Source: JAGTJU01 sp038257535
Lineage (GTDB): Bacteria; Myxococcota_A; Polyangia; Fen-1088
Length of the DNA stretch: 32,014 bases
NCBI GenBank assembly: GCA_038257535.1
Contig: JBBSJE010000057.1
Coordinates: 1 to 32,014, forward strand
Direction: 5' to 3'
In this document: positions 15,951 through 24,200 of the stretch, piece by piece
Numbering within the stretch: position 1 is the stretch's first letter
Layout: each line of letters begins with the position of its first letter
Notes under the pieces: generated by a model
The model's input: the letters and a program-made list of their open reading frames with translations, nothing else
Database searches by the model: none
Told to the model about the DNA's origin: nothing
Position numbers and translations under genes: made by a program

Positions 15951-17901
15951 CCGGCTGTGCGTGGGCGCCGTGGCTTTGCTGCTGGCCACCGGGGCTTGTC
16001 GCAAAACCGTGTCCTTGCAGGGCAAGCATCACGACAAGCGTTTGGTGGTGCTGGGCATTGACGGCATGGATCCCGTGCTCACGCGCAAATACATGGCCGA
16101 AGGTCGTTTGCCCAACGTGAAGCGTCTGGCCGAACGCGGCCACTTTGGCCCGCTGGCCACGAGCAACCCGCCGCAAAGCCCCGTGGCATGGTCAAGCTTC
16201 ATCACCGGACTGCACACCGAAGATCACGGCATCTTCGATTTCGTGCATCGGGACGTTGAAGCCATGGCGCCGTATTTGTCCACTTCGCGCGCCGATGAGC
16301 CCAAAACGCTCAGCGTGGGCTCGTTCGTTGTGCCCCTGTCATCTCCCGATATGAAGCTGCTTCGGCAAGGCGATGCGTTTTGGCAGCTGTTGGAACAGCA
16401 CCAGGTGCCGGCGTTTGTGCACAAAATTCCCGCGAATTTCCCCCCCGCACCTTCTACGCTGGCGATCTCCAGCTCTGATATGGGCACGCCCGATCTATTG
16501 GGCACTTACGGCACATTTCAAGTGATCACCTCGGGCACCGATTTTAAGCCCGACGCCGTCAAAGGTGGCATTGCGCAAGTGGCGCACAAACGCGGGCATG
16601 AATGGCACAGCCAAATTGATGGCCCGCCCAGCCCGTTTTCCAATTCGGGCAAGCCGTTGCAAGTGCCGGTCAAGGTTGCTGTGGGCGCAGACGGCAAAAC
16701 CGCGGTGCTGACCGTGGATCAAACCGATGTGGTGCTCAAGCAAGGCGAATGGAGCCATTGGGTGCCTGTGGCGTTCAATCCCGGCGCGTTGGCCGGCAGC
16801 CTGCACGGCATTGTGCAGCTTTATCTCAAAAGCGTTTCACCCAACCTGCTGCTTTATGTAAGCCCCATCAATCTTGATCCGCTGCACCCGGCGATGCCTG
16901 TGTCGTCGCCACCCGAATATGTGGAAAAGCTGGCGGAAGTGGTGGGCCGGTTTTTCACCCAGGGCATGGCGGAAGACACCAAGGCGCTCTCTGCGGGCGT
17001 GCTTTCCGACGACGAGTTTTTGGATCAGGCCATGGACGTGTTCGCCGAACGCATGCGGCTTTTGGACCGCACACTGGCCGATTATGATGGCGGGCTTTAC
17101 TTCTTCTATGTGTCGTCAATCGATCAGGTTTCGCACATGTTTTGGCGGGCGCTGGAGCCCGACGCGAATGAACACGACGCCCGCTACGCAAAGGTGATTC
17201 CTGAGCTCTACGAAAAAGTGGACGCCGCCATTGGACGCGTCATGGACAAGCTGGGGCCCGACACCCCCCTGGTGATCATGTCGGATCACGGCTTCACCTC
17301 CTACCGCTACAAGGTGCATTTGAATGCGTGGCTTGCGCACCAAGGGTATCTGTCGCTGGCAGCTAAGCCGGGGCCTGGTCCGCTGGGTCACATCGATTGG
17401 GACAACACGCAGGCCTACGCGCTGGGGCTGAACCAGTTGTTTGTGAATCTGGCCGGCCGCGAACCCAAAGGCGTGGTGCCGGCGGGCGAAAAGGCCACGC
17501 TTTTGGCGCGGCTTTCCCGAGAATTGCTGAGCTGGCGCCACGACGAAACCGGTGAGCGCGTGGTGACCCGCGTGGTGCAGCCGCCATCCGGGCAATTTGA
17601 AGCGTTGGCGCCCGATCTGTTGGTGGGCTACAACCGCGGCTTTCGCAGCTCAGATGAATCGGCCACCGGCATTGTCACAACGGCGGAGATTGAGCGCAAC
17701 ACGGGCAAGTGGAGCGGCGATCACTGCATTGATCCGGCGCACGTACCGGGCGTGCTTATCAGCAGCATGAAGCCCACCGCCACAAACCCCAGCTTGGTTG
17801 ATTTTGCGCCCAGCATTTTGGGCCACTTTGGCATCACCGCCCCCAAAGGGCTGGCGGGGCAGGATCTCTGGGCCAAAACCCCCACAACGACCACTCCTTA
17901 A
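15922..17901 (+). CDS. Lipoprotein alkaline-phosphatase-superfamily enzyme, paralogue of the upstream gene
   Basis: A 659-residue lipoprotein. The signal peptide ends LLLATGAC, so the mature protein starts CRKTV. The catalytic domain repeats every motif of the preceding gene: VVLGIDGMDPVLTRKYM near 46, SPVAWSSFITGLHTEDHGIF near 87, SSIDQVSHMFWRALEPD near 399, MSDHGFTSYRYKVHLNAWL near 455 and SGDHCIDPAHVPGVLI near 599. It lacks the second transmembrane helix and is lipid-tethered instead, so the two paralogues may work on the same substrate from different anchors or as a pair. The ATG at 15922 gives the lipobox signal peptide and overlaps the previous gene by 29 bases, implying coupled translation. 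Substrate is unknown. Confidence 0.85.
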   Translation: MEKLWRLHSSRLCVGAVALLLATGACRKTVSLQGKHHDKRLVVLGIDGMDPVLTRKYMAEGRLPNVKRLAERGHFGPLATSNPPQSPVAWSSFITGLHTEDHGIFDFVHRDVEAMAPYLSTSRADEPKTLSVGSFVVPLSSPDMKLLRQGDAFWQLLEQHQVPAFVHKIPANFPPAPSTLAISSSDMGTPDLLGTYGTFQVITSGTDFKPDAVKGGIAQVAHKRGHEWHSQIDGPPSPFSNSGKPLQVPVKVAVGADGKTAVLTVDQTDVVLKQGEWSHWVPVAFNPGALAGSLHGIVQLYLKSVSPNLLLYVSPINLDPLHPAMPVSSPPEYVEKLAEVVGRFFTQGMAEDTKALSAGVLSDDEFLDQAMDVFAERMRLLDRTLADYDGGLYFFYVSSIDQVSHMFWRALEPDANEHDARYAKVIPELYEKVDAAIGRVMDKLGPDTPLVIMSDHGFTSYRYKVHLNAWLAHQGYLSLAAKPGPGPLGHIDWDNTQAYALGLNQLFVNLAGREPKGVVPAGEKATLLARLSRELLSWRHDETGERVVTRVVQPPSGQFEALAPDLLVGYNRGFRSSDESATGIVTTAEIERNTGKWSGDHCIDPAHVPGVLISSMKPTATNPSLVDFAPSILGHFGITAPKGLAGQDLWAKTPTTTTP

Positions 17902-17913
17902 AAGGCACCCTCC

Positions 17914-18216
17914 ATGGCTGATTACAAAATTCCCAAAGCACTCAAAAGCCGCTTGGCCGATGTGGCCAGCAAACACAACCTGGGCACCGCCGAAACCACT
18001 GCCGATCACTTCGTTCAGCGCGGCCTCAAAGCCTACGAAGCCCCCGAAGGCACCGTGGGCTCGCAGCTTGAGTACCTTGTTGAAGAGCAAGGCTACTCAT
18101 CGGTGGACGAAGCGGTTGAGCATCTTTTGGTGCGCGGTCTGCGCGCGTACGAAGAAAACGCGTCCACGCCCCAAGAGCTCGAAGCACGTTTGCGTGGCTT
18201 GGGCTACATCGATTAA
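17914..18216 (+). CDS. Small two-repeat protein with ribbon-helix-helix-like units
   Basis: A 100-residue soluble protein in the middle of the phosphodiesterase operon, 12 bases after the previous stop with AAAGG as ribosome binding site. It contains two similar units: LGTAETTADHFVQRGLKAYE and YSSVDEAVEHLLVRGLRAYE. Both match in spacing and in A..H...RGL.AYE. The predicted strand-helix-helix pattern recalls ribbon-helix-helix (CopG/Arc-like) units, suggesting a one-chain pseudo-dimer, though DNA binding is not shown. The last residues LEARLRGLGYID resemble the C-terminus of the first enzyme of this operon (LEALGYFGE). It may be an operon regulator or an interaction partner of the enzymes. No export signal is seen. 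Confidence 0.75.
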   Translation: MADYKIPKALKSRLADVASKHNLGTAETTADHFVQRGLKAYEAPEGTVGSQLEYLVEEQGYSSVDEAVEHLLVRGLRAYEENASTPQELEARLRGLGYID

Positions 18217-18234
18217 ACGAAACGACTGCCCCGC

Positions 18235-19041
18235 GTGACTTTCCTGATCCACATTTTGCGCCGCTTGGTGGAGCTAAGCCTGGCGCCCTTCGACGCCTTG
18301 CCAGAGTTCGTGGCGTTAACGCTGCTTTCGGTGATCACGGGCGTGCTGTTGCTGTTGGTGGTGCGTTGGACCACCCCGCAGCGCTTTGTGGACAAAGCCC
18401 GCAACCGCATGACCTCGGCGGTTTATGAAACGCGGCTGTTTTTGAATGATCCCGGGCGGCTTGTGAAAGCGCAGGGGCGTTTGCTGGTGTGGAGCGTGCT
18501 CTATGTGGGATCGATGCTGCCCGCGTTTGCGCTGGTGGCTGTGCCCATGGGCCTGTATTTCGCGCATATGGATGGCCGCTACGGGCGCGCCCCCTTGTCG
18601 TCACTTGAGCCCGTGGTGTTGCGCGCCGATCTGGCCGCGGGCGCCAATGCCAACCACGTGTCGCTGTTGGTGCCCCCGGGCGTGACCGTTGCGGCGGGGC
18701 CCGTGGTGCTGGGTGATGCCGCACAGGTGTACTGGCGGCTAGAGGTAGCCTCGCCAGGTGTGCATGAGTTAAGCCTGCGCTTGGGCGACGAAACGGTGAG
18801 CAAGCGCCTGGTGGCCTCTGCCAACGCCCCCGTCAGTGAAAGCCGCAGCGCAGGGCTTGCGGGCTTGCTGGATCAAACCACCGAAGCGCCGCTGCCGGCA
18901 CAAAGCGCCTTCGATCGCATCACCATGCCCCACCCCGAACGAACCGATACGTGGTTGGGCATGGCGTGGTGGCTCTACTGGATGTTGCTGGCCACGGTGG
19001 CGGCGTTGGCCTTGCGCAAGCCGCTGGGCGTGGCCATTTAA
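18235..19041 (+). CDS. EMC3/Oxa1-superfamily-like inner-membrane protein
   Basis: A 268-residue membrane protein starting at GTG 18235, 18 bases after the previous gene. Transmembrane helix 1 is LTLLSVITGVLLLLVV (about 28-43), followed by an amphipathic cytoplasmic helical pair (RFVDKARNRM then SAVYETRLFLNDP). Helix 2 is LLVWSVLYVGSMLPAFALVA (about 83-103), and a final helix lies at about 240-260. This topology and the sequence pattern resemble the DUF106/EMC3 branch of the Oxa1/YidC insertase superfamily. An extracytoplasmic beta-rich segment (about 120-230, LVPPGVTVAAGPV) is inserted before the last helix. It may be a membrane partner for the lipoprotein and membrane enzymes of the operon. 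It converges with the next gene with a 4-base overlap of stops. Family assignment is from pattern memory. Confidence 0.65.
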   Translation: MTFLIHILRRLVELSLAPFDALPEFVALTLLSVITGVLLLLVVRWTTPQRFVDKARNRMTSAVYETRLFLNDPGRLVKAQGRLLVWSVLYVGSMLPAFALVAVPMGLYFAHMDGRYGRAPLSSLEPVVLRADLAAGANANHVSLLVPPGVTVAAGPVVLGDAAQVYWRLEVASPGVHELSLRLGDETVSKRLVASANAPVSESRSAGLAGLLDQTTEAPLPAQSAFDRITMPHPERTDTWLGMAWWLYWMLLATVAALALRKPLGVAI

Positions 19042-19955
19042 GCCAGCGCAAGTTGCTTTAGTTCATTGCGAAACTGAGCCTCGCGCGCTTTGCCTCCCAG
19101 GTGGCGCCCCGCCGACTGCAACGCGCGGCAGGCCCGCAGCACAGCCTGCCCATACGCACATCCCGCCTCGCCATTCATAGCTTCAAGCACAACCTTTGCG
19201 GGCAAGCGATCGCCCTGTCGCGCCCGCTGCAGCACAGACAACACACGATCTTTGACCGCAAACAAAGGTGGCTTTCCTTCAACATGCTGACGCCACAAAG
19301 CCGCGTCGGGATTTGTGATCACGCTGGTGTAGCGCGCCAGCAACTGGGCGCGGCCTTCGTGCCAATCCACCAGCCGCTCGATCCAACCCGCAGGATCGTC
19401 GCTGTCGGGCTCAATGGTGTGGATGCGAATGAACAATCGACGCTCGATGGTCTGTAGGCCCACAAGCAAAGCGTCAGCCTCCACCTGCGTTTGTGCACCC
19501 GCACCGGCCCACCAACGCATCAGCCCCACGTCCTGATAAACCGAGCGATCGGAAGTTGCGCCGGCTTCGCCCTCCAGGCCCTGTTCCACCCCGCGATGAA
19601 CCAGCCACATTAACGCCGCCCCCAGCTCTTGTGGGCGTGGTTTGGCGCCCCCATTTGCCGCCGCGCTGATCACGGCCAAGGGCTCGGAACGATCCAACCA
19701 CAAGCCCGCGTAGGCATGGGCATGTTCGCGATGCTCAAGCAGCGTCTTCGAAACATCGGGATCAAAGGCGCTGCTGCCACCCACCAGCGCAACCACATCT
19801 TCGGCGGCGGCAAACGCGGCAAGGCCACCGTTTAATCCACCGGCGACCAGCGGCGCACTGGATTCGGCCGCGGCTTGTGCGCGAGCCAACACCGGCGACA
19901 AAAATGGCAACAGGCCCGGCAGCGACAACACAGTTCGGCGCAATGGTTTTGTCAT
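19038..19955 (-). CDS. Hypothetical exported protein, Tat-like signal
   Basis: A 305-residue protein I do not recognise. The N-terminus KPLRRTVLSLPGLLPFLSPV looks like a signal peptide with a twin-Arg pair, ending near LARAQA, so Tat export is possible. The body is Ala-rich and mostly helical (RRLFIRIHTIEPDSDDPAGW, LVDWHEGRAQLLARYTS, VLRACRALQSAGRHLGGK), with an AALMWLVHRGVEQGLEG segment. Its ATG overlaps the stop of the upstream gene (19952-19955, ATGA), so the two are translated together and probably act together. No catalytic motif could be identified. Confidence 0.7.
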   Translation of the reverse strand: MTKPLRRTVLSLPGLLPFLSPVLARAQAAAESSAPLVAGGLNGGLAAFAAAEDVVALVGGSSAFDPDVSKTLLEHREHAHAYAGLWLDRSEPLAVISAAANGGAKPRPQELGAALMWLVHRGVEQGLEGEAGATSDRSVYQDVGLMRWWAGAGAQTQVEADALLVGLQTIERRLFIRIHTIEPDSDDPAGWIERLVDWHEGRAQLLARYTSVITNPDAALWRQHVEGKPPLFAVKDRVLSVLQRARQGDRLPAKVVLEAMNGEAGCAYGQAVLRACRALQSAGRHLGGKAREAQFRNELKQLALA

Positions 19956-20920
19956 TCGTGTCCTCCTGCGCGGCTGGTGTTGGTTTTTTCGTATTTATCC
20001 AAGAACGCCTCAACCTCGGGTGGTTTGTGCGGACGCTTCAGGTCGCAGCGTTCAGTTAGCGTGGCTTCATCGATGCGCCCCACCAAATATTCGCTGCAAG
20101 CTTCCATGTACCCAAGGCCTCGGTTCACCGCCTGCGCGTATTGACATTTGGGCTCACGCCGAACCCGGTTCACTTCGCTGGCCGAAGCTGAGCCGCCTTT
20201 GCGCAGCTTTTCAAGCAGCACCAGCATGGCTTCCTCCCGATCGTAGAAATTCGCTGCCACGATGTACTTGCGAATGCGGTCGGGGTCAGGGCGGTGATAC
20301 GCCTCGGCGAACGGCGCCTCGTCCACCACGAGGGGCTCGAAACGATTGTCAGCTTTGTCAAAGCGCGCGGGCACCGGCAGACCCTTGGCAACAAACGACT
20401 GCAGCATCAACAGCGTCCGCTGCCAGGTCAAACCCACGAGGCCTTGCAGCGCAACCGCCGGCAACACCGCATCGGTGGCGGGTAGATTCGGCCCAAATTG
20501 CAGCGTGGTGGGCGTTAGCGGCGCGCGCCGCCCGTGATCATAAACTTCCTTGAACACAGCCACGTCGTGATAGATGGTGACCGCACTGACCCCCGGCTGC
20601 TTGGGCCTGTAATGTTCGGGCTGCAAGTAGCGGTACATCGGCTTCCACTGGCGATCGGCGGCGTTGTGGCAGCGCCAACCCATGGTGAACGCCAGCAACC
20701 GCTCCGCCCGCGGATCGGGCGCTTGCTTGGCAAAACTTTCGCGCAACGGCGACAACACTTTGATCGTGTGCTGATCGCCCATGCGGGTAACCGACCCCAA
20801 CATGCCCACCGACCAATGCTTGCGCAAAGCTTGTTTGATGTTCTGATGCACAGCCGGCAACAGCAAAGCCAAACGCGCAGCGTCCTCGAATACCGCGATG
20901 TGTGTGATGTGTTCTGACAC
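19952..20920 (-). CDS. Hypothetical protein, possible zinc-phospholipase-C-like fold
   Basis: A 322-residue soluble protein without a signal peptide. It has conserved-looking His/Asp positions in an order that recalls zinc-dependent phospholipase C/S1 nuclease proteins: EHITHIAVFEDAARLALLLP, MLGSVTRMGDQHTIKVLSPL, LAFTMGWRCHNAADRQWKP and IYHDVAVFKEVYDHG. The likeness is in pattern only and no family could be confirmed. A Lys/Arg-rich second half (REEAMLVLLEKLRKGG) is helical. It is the first gene of a two-gene leftward operon, coupled by ATGA to the exported protein downstream. Upstream it diverges from the large envelope protein at 21210. Confidence 0.65.
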   Translation of the reverse strand: MSEHITHIAVFEDAARLALLLPAVHQNIKQALRKHWSVGMLGSVTRMGDQHTIKVLSPLRESFAKQAPDPRAERLLAFTMGWRCHNAADRQWKPMYRYLQPEHYRPKQPGVSAVTIYHDVAVFKEVYDHGRRAPLTPTTLQFGPNLPATDAVLPAVALQGLVGLTWQRTLLMLQSFVAKGLPVPARFDKADNRFEPLVVDEAPFAEAYHRPDPDRIRKYIVAANFYDREEAMLVLLEKLRKGGSASASEVNRVRREPKCQYAQAVNRGLGYMEACSEYLVGRIDEATLTERCDLKRPHKPPEVEAFLDKYEKTNTSRAGGHE

Positions 20921-21209
20921 CCCGTCACGCTAGCGCACACACCGGCTTCGGCAAAGCCAAACGCAAAAAGATCAGCCTGCCTTCCTCGCCTCATGTGCGC
21001 CAGATCAAGGCGGTTTGCGAGGGTCATATCCAAAGCGAAGGCTGCTACAGCCAACCTGACGAAGGCCAACTTTGCGACTCATTCACGCAAACCGCGCTTG
21101 ACGTGCGGCCGAAGCCCCCTGCCGGGCACAACCGCACTGCGCAAAACTGAGTTACGATGGCCCGGCCGGGGTTTACCGGCTGTTCGACCATGACGAGGAG
21201 CAGGGTTTG
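20921..21209. other. Divergent intergenic region upstream of the large envelope protein
   Basis: 289 bp between two divergent genes. A rightward open frame with protein-like composition (VRQIKAVCEGHIQSEGCYSQ and on to a TGA at 21150-21152) runs across it but has no good start, so it may be a gene remnant. A 17-codon ORF (21157-21210) ends TGATG on the start of the next gene, with GAGGAG before it. No convincing -10/-35 pair was found. Confidence 0.4.
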
Positions 21210-24200
21210 ATGCGCACGCGGCTACGGGCAGCATTTTTCGGTCTGGCAACGCTGGTGGTGTCGGGCGGTGTAAGCGTCGCCCACGCGGGCGTGGGCCCCA
21301 TCAACACACAAGACATTCCCCCGCCCCTGCGGCCGTGGGTGCCATGGGTTTTGCAGCAAGCGCAGGGGCACACCTGCCCCACGCTTTACGGACAAGACGC
21401 GCGGCTGTGTGGCTGGCCCGGTTTGCTCACCTTGGCGCTGGACAACAACGGCGGTCGCTTCACGCAAACAATCGATGTTTACGAAGACGGCTTGTATCCG
21501 CTGCCGGGCAACGGACCCGATCTCAATGGCCAACCCACGCGTTGGCCGCTCGACGTGACTCTTAACGGACAACGCACTTCCGTGGTGACTTACGGGGGCG
21601 CCCCGCATGTGCAATTGGTGCAAGGGCGCCACACACTGGCGGGACGCTTTGCGTGGGACAGCGTGCCCGAAGCGCTCACGGTGCCCCCGGCCGTCGCACT
21701 GGTGCGCTTGAGCGTGCAAGGCAAGGACATTGCAGCGCCCCAGCGCACGCCCGACGGTCGTATCTTCTTGGCGCGCACTGAAGTGTCCACCGAAACCGAC
21801 AATCTGGATCTAACGGTTCATCGCAAAGTGCAAGATGGTGTGCCGCTGCTGCTTACAACACGCCTCACGCTAGCGGTTGCCGGAAAAAGCCGCGAACTGG
21901 TTTTGGGCCGCGTACTACCCGACAACTTCGAGCCAATGGATCTGTCGTCGGCGCTGCCCGCGCAAATGCGCCCCGATGGCCAGCTTGTGATTCAGGTGCG
22001 GCCGGGACAATGGGTGCTTGAATTGGTGGCGCGCAATGTGCGCAAAGTGGAAGCCATCACGCGCCCAGATCCGCAAGGCTTGTGGAAAGAGGGAGAAGAA
22101 GCGTGGGTGTTTGAAGAAGCCCCGGCGGTGCGTGCGGTGAGCATCGAAGGTGTGCCCGCGCTGGATCCGCAGCAAACCACGCTGCCCCCCGAATGGCGTT
22201 CTCTGCCGGCGTTCGCCGTGGACGCAGGCAAAACCTTTAAGCTTGTCACCAACCAGCGGGGCAACGAAAACCCTCAAGCCGATGCCTTGAGATTGCGACG
22301 CGAGCTTTGGCTCGATTTCGATGGCGGCGGCTTCACCGCGCGCGATCACATTGAGGGCACGTTCAACACAAGTTGGCGGCTCTCGATGGCGCCGCCAGCG
22401 CAATTGGGACGCGTGTCGATGGGTGGCCAGGATCAATTCATCACCAAAATGAACAACGGTCCCTGGGGCGTGGAGATCAGAGGCAATCACGCGCAAATCG
22501 AGGCCGACAGCCGCATTCCGCGCGACAGTTCAAAACTGGCAGCGGCGTCGTGGCAACACGACTTCGATCACGTCTCAGCCACCTTAAACTTGCCCCCGGG
22601 TTGGAGGTTGTTTGCCGCCACAGGTGCGGACCAAGTGCAAGGCAGCTGGGTGCAAGGCTGGTCGCTGCTGGATGTGTTTTTGCTGCTGATCGCGGCGCTG
22701 GCGGTGTATCGCTTGTTTGGCTGGAGAGTGGGCGCGTTGGCGTTTTTGGCTTTGTTGTGTACGCTGAACGAGCCCGACGCGCCAGCGTGGATCTGGTTGG
22801 CGCTGGTTGTGGCCGAAGCGCTGGTGCGGGTGGTGCCTGAGGGAAAATTGTCGTTGCTGCCGAGGCTGCTGCGCGGCGGAGCGTGGCTGGTGCTGATTTT
22901 TGTCTTGGTGCCGTTTGCTGTGGACGACGTGCGCAGCTCGTTGCATCCGGCGGCGGCCCACGAGGGCGGTTTGTTTCCTTCGGTGCTCATAGGAGCCGCC
23001 AACGCGCCAATGCAACAGCAGTTTCTGAAGGGCGGCGGGGCCAACGAGGGCGATGAGGAGCTCGCCGCAGACGTGATGCAGGAGTCAAAACCAGAGATGG
23101 CACCCTCCCTTGCCCCGGCAGCACCACCGCCTGTCCGCAGATCATCGGGAAAGAAAAGTGACCTGCGTTCGTCCTACACTCAAAACGTTGCCCAATACGA
23201 CAAGTCCGTGGTTGTGCAAACCGGTCCTGGCGTGCCGCAATGGCAATGGCAGCAAACAAGCTTTGCCTTTAACGGCCCTGTGGAGGCAGATCAGCAGCTT
23301 GGACTTTGGCTCATGCCACCATGGCTTACGGGCGCGCTGGGCTTGTTTCGGCAAGCGCTGCTTGCGGCGCTGGCGTTGCTGATGTTTCGCCACCGCAAAC
23401 GCTTGGGCGCCTTGTGGCCGGTGCGCCAGGTGGCGGCGACGGCGGCTGGGGTTCTGCTGGCTTTGGGTCTTGCGGGCGAAAGTCACGCCACAACGCCTGA
23501 ACTGCCTCCGCCCGATGTGCTGGAGGATCTCAAACAAAGGCTTCTGGCGCCCCTGCCCTGCGCGCCCCACTGTGCAACGCTGGATCGCTTGCACGTAGAT
23601 GCATCTATACAAACGCTGCGGTTGCGCTTCGAGATCTCATCCCTGGCCACCACGGCCCTGCCGCTTCCCGGGCGCAGCGACACCTGGATGCCCACCCAGG
23701 TAACCGTCAATGGAAAGCCCACGGCCGCGCTTCGCCGCGACGATCAAGGCGTGCTGTGGCTGGTGGTGGAGCCGGGCACAGCCAAGGTGGAGGCCGAAGG
23801 GCCTTGGCCGCTGCGACAAAGCTTTGCCTTGGCGCTGCCGCTGCGGCCGCAACACACAACGGCGACGTTGCGCAACGTGAAGCTAGATGGCTTGCATGAG
23901 GATGGCCAGGTCAGCGAAGCGCTGCAATTTACCCGCGTTGATGAAAGTGCTGCGGAGGGTGGCGGGCGCGATGACACGCAAGCGCAAGGGCTGCTGCCGC
24001 TGCTGCGGGTTCATCGCCGCATCGATCTGGGGCTACGTTGGACGGTAACCACCGAGATCTCACGCGTGGGGGCTTCGTCGTTGTCGGTGGTCACAAGCGT
24101 GCCCCTATTGCCCGGAGAATCTGTCACAACCGCGGGCGTGCGTTTGGCCCCTGGGAATCAAGCGGTGGCGGTGAACCTGGCACCCAACGAGGCGGGTGTT

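Noticed and set aside
20909..21152. Rightward open frame in the divergent intergenic region
   Set aside because: The composition looks protein-like but there is no usable start codon or ribosome binding site. It is kept only as a possible remnant.
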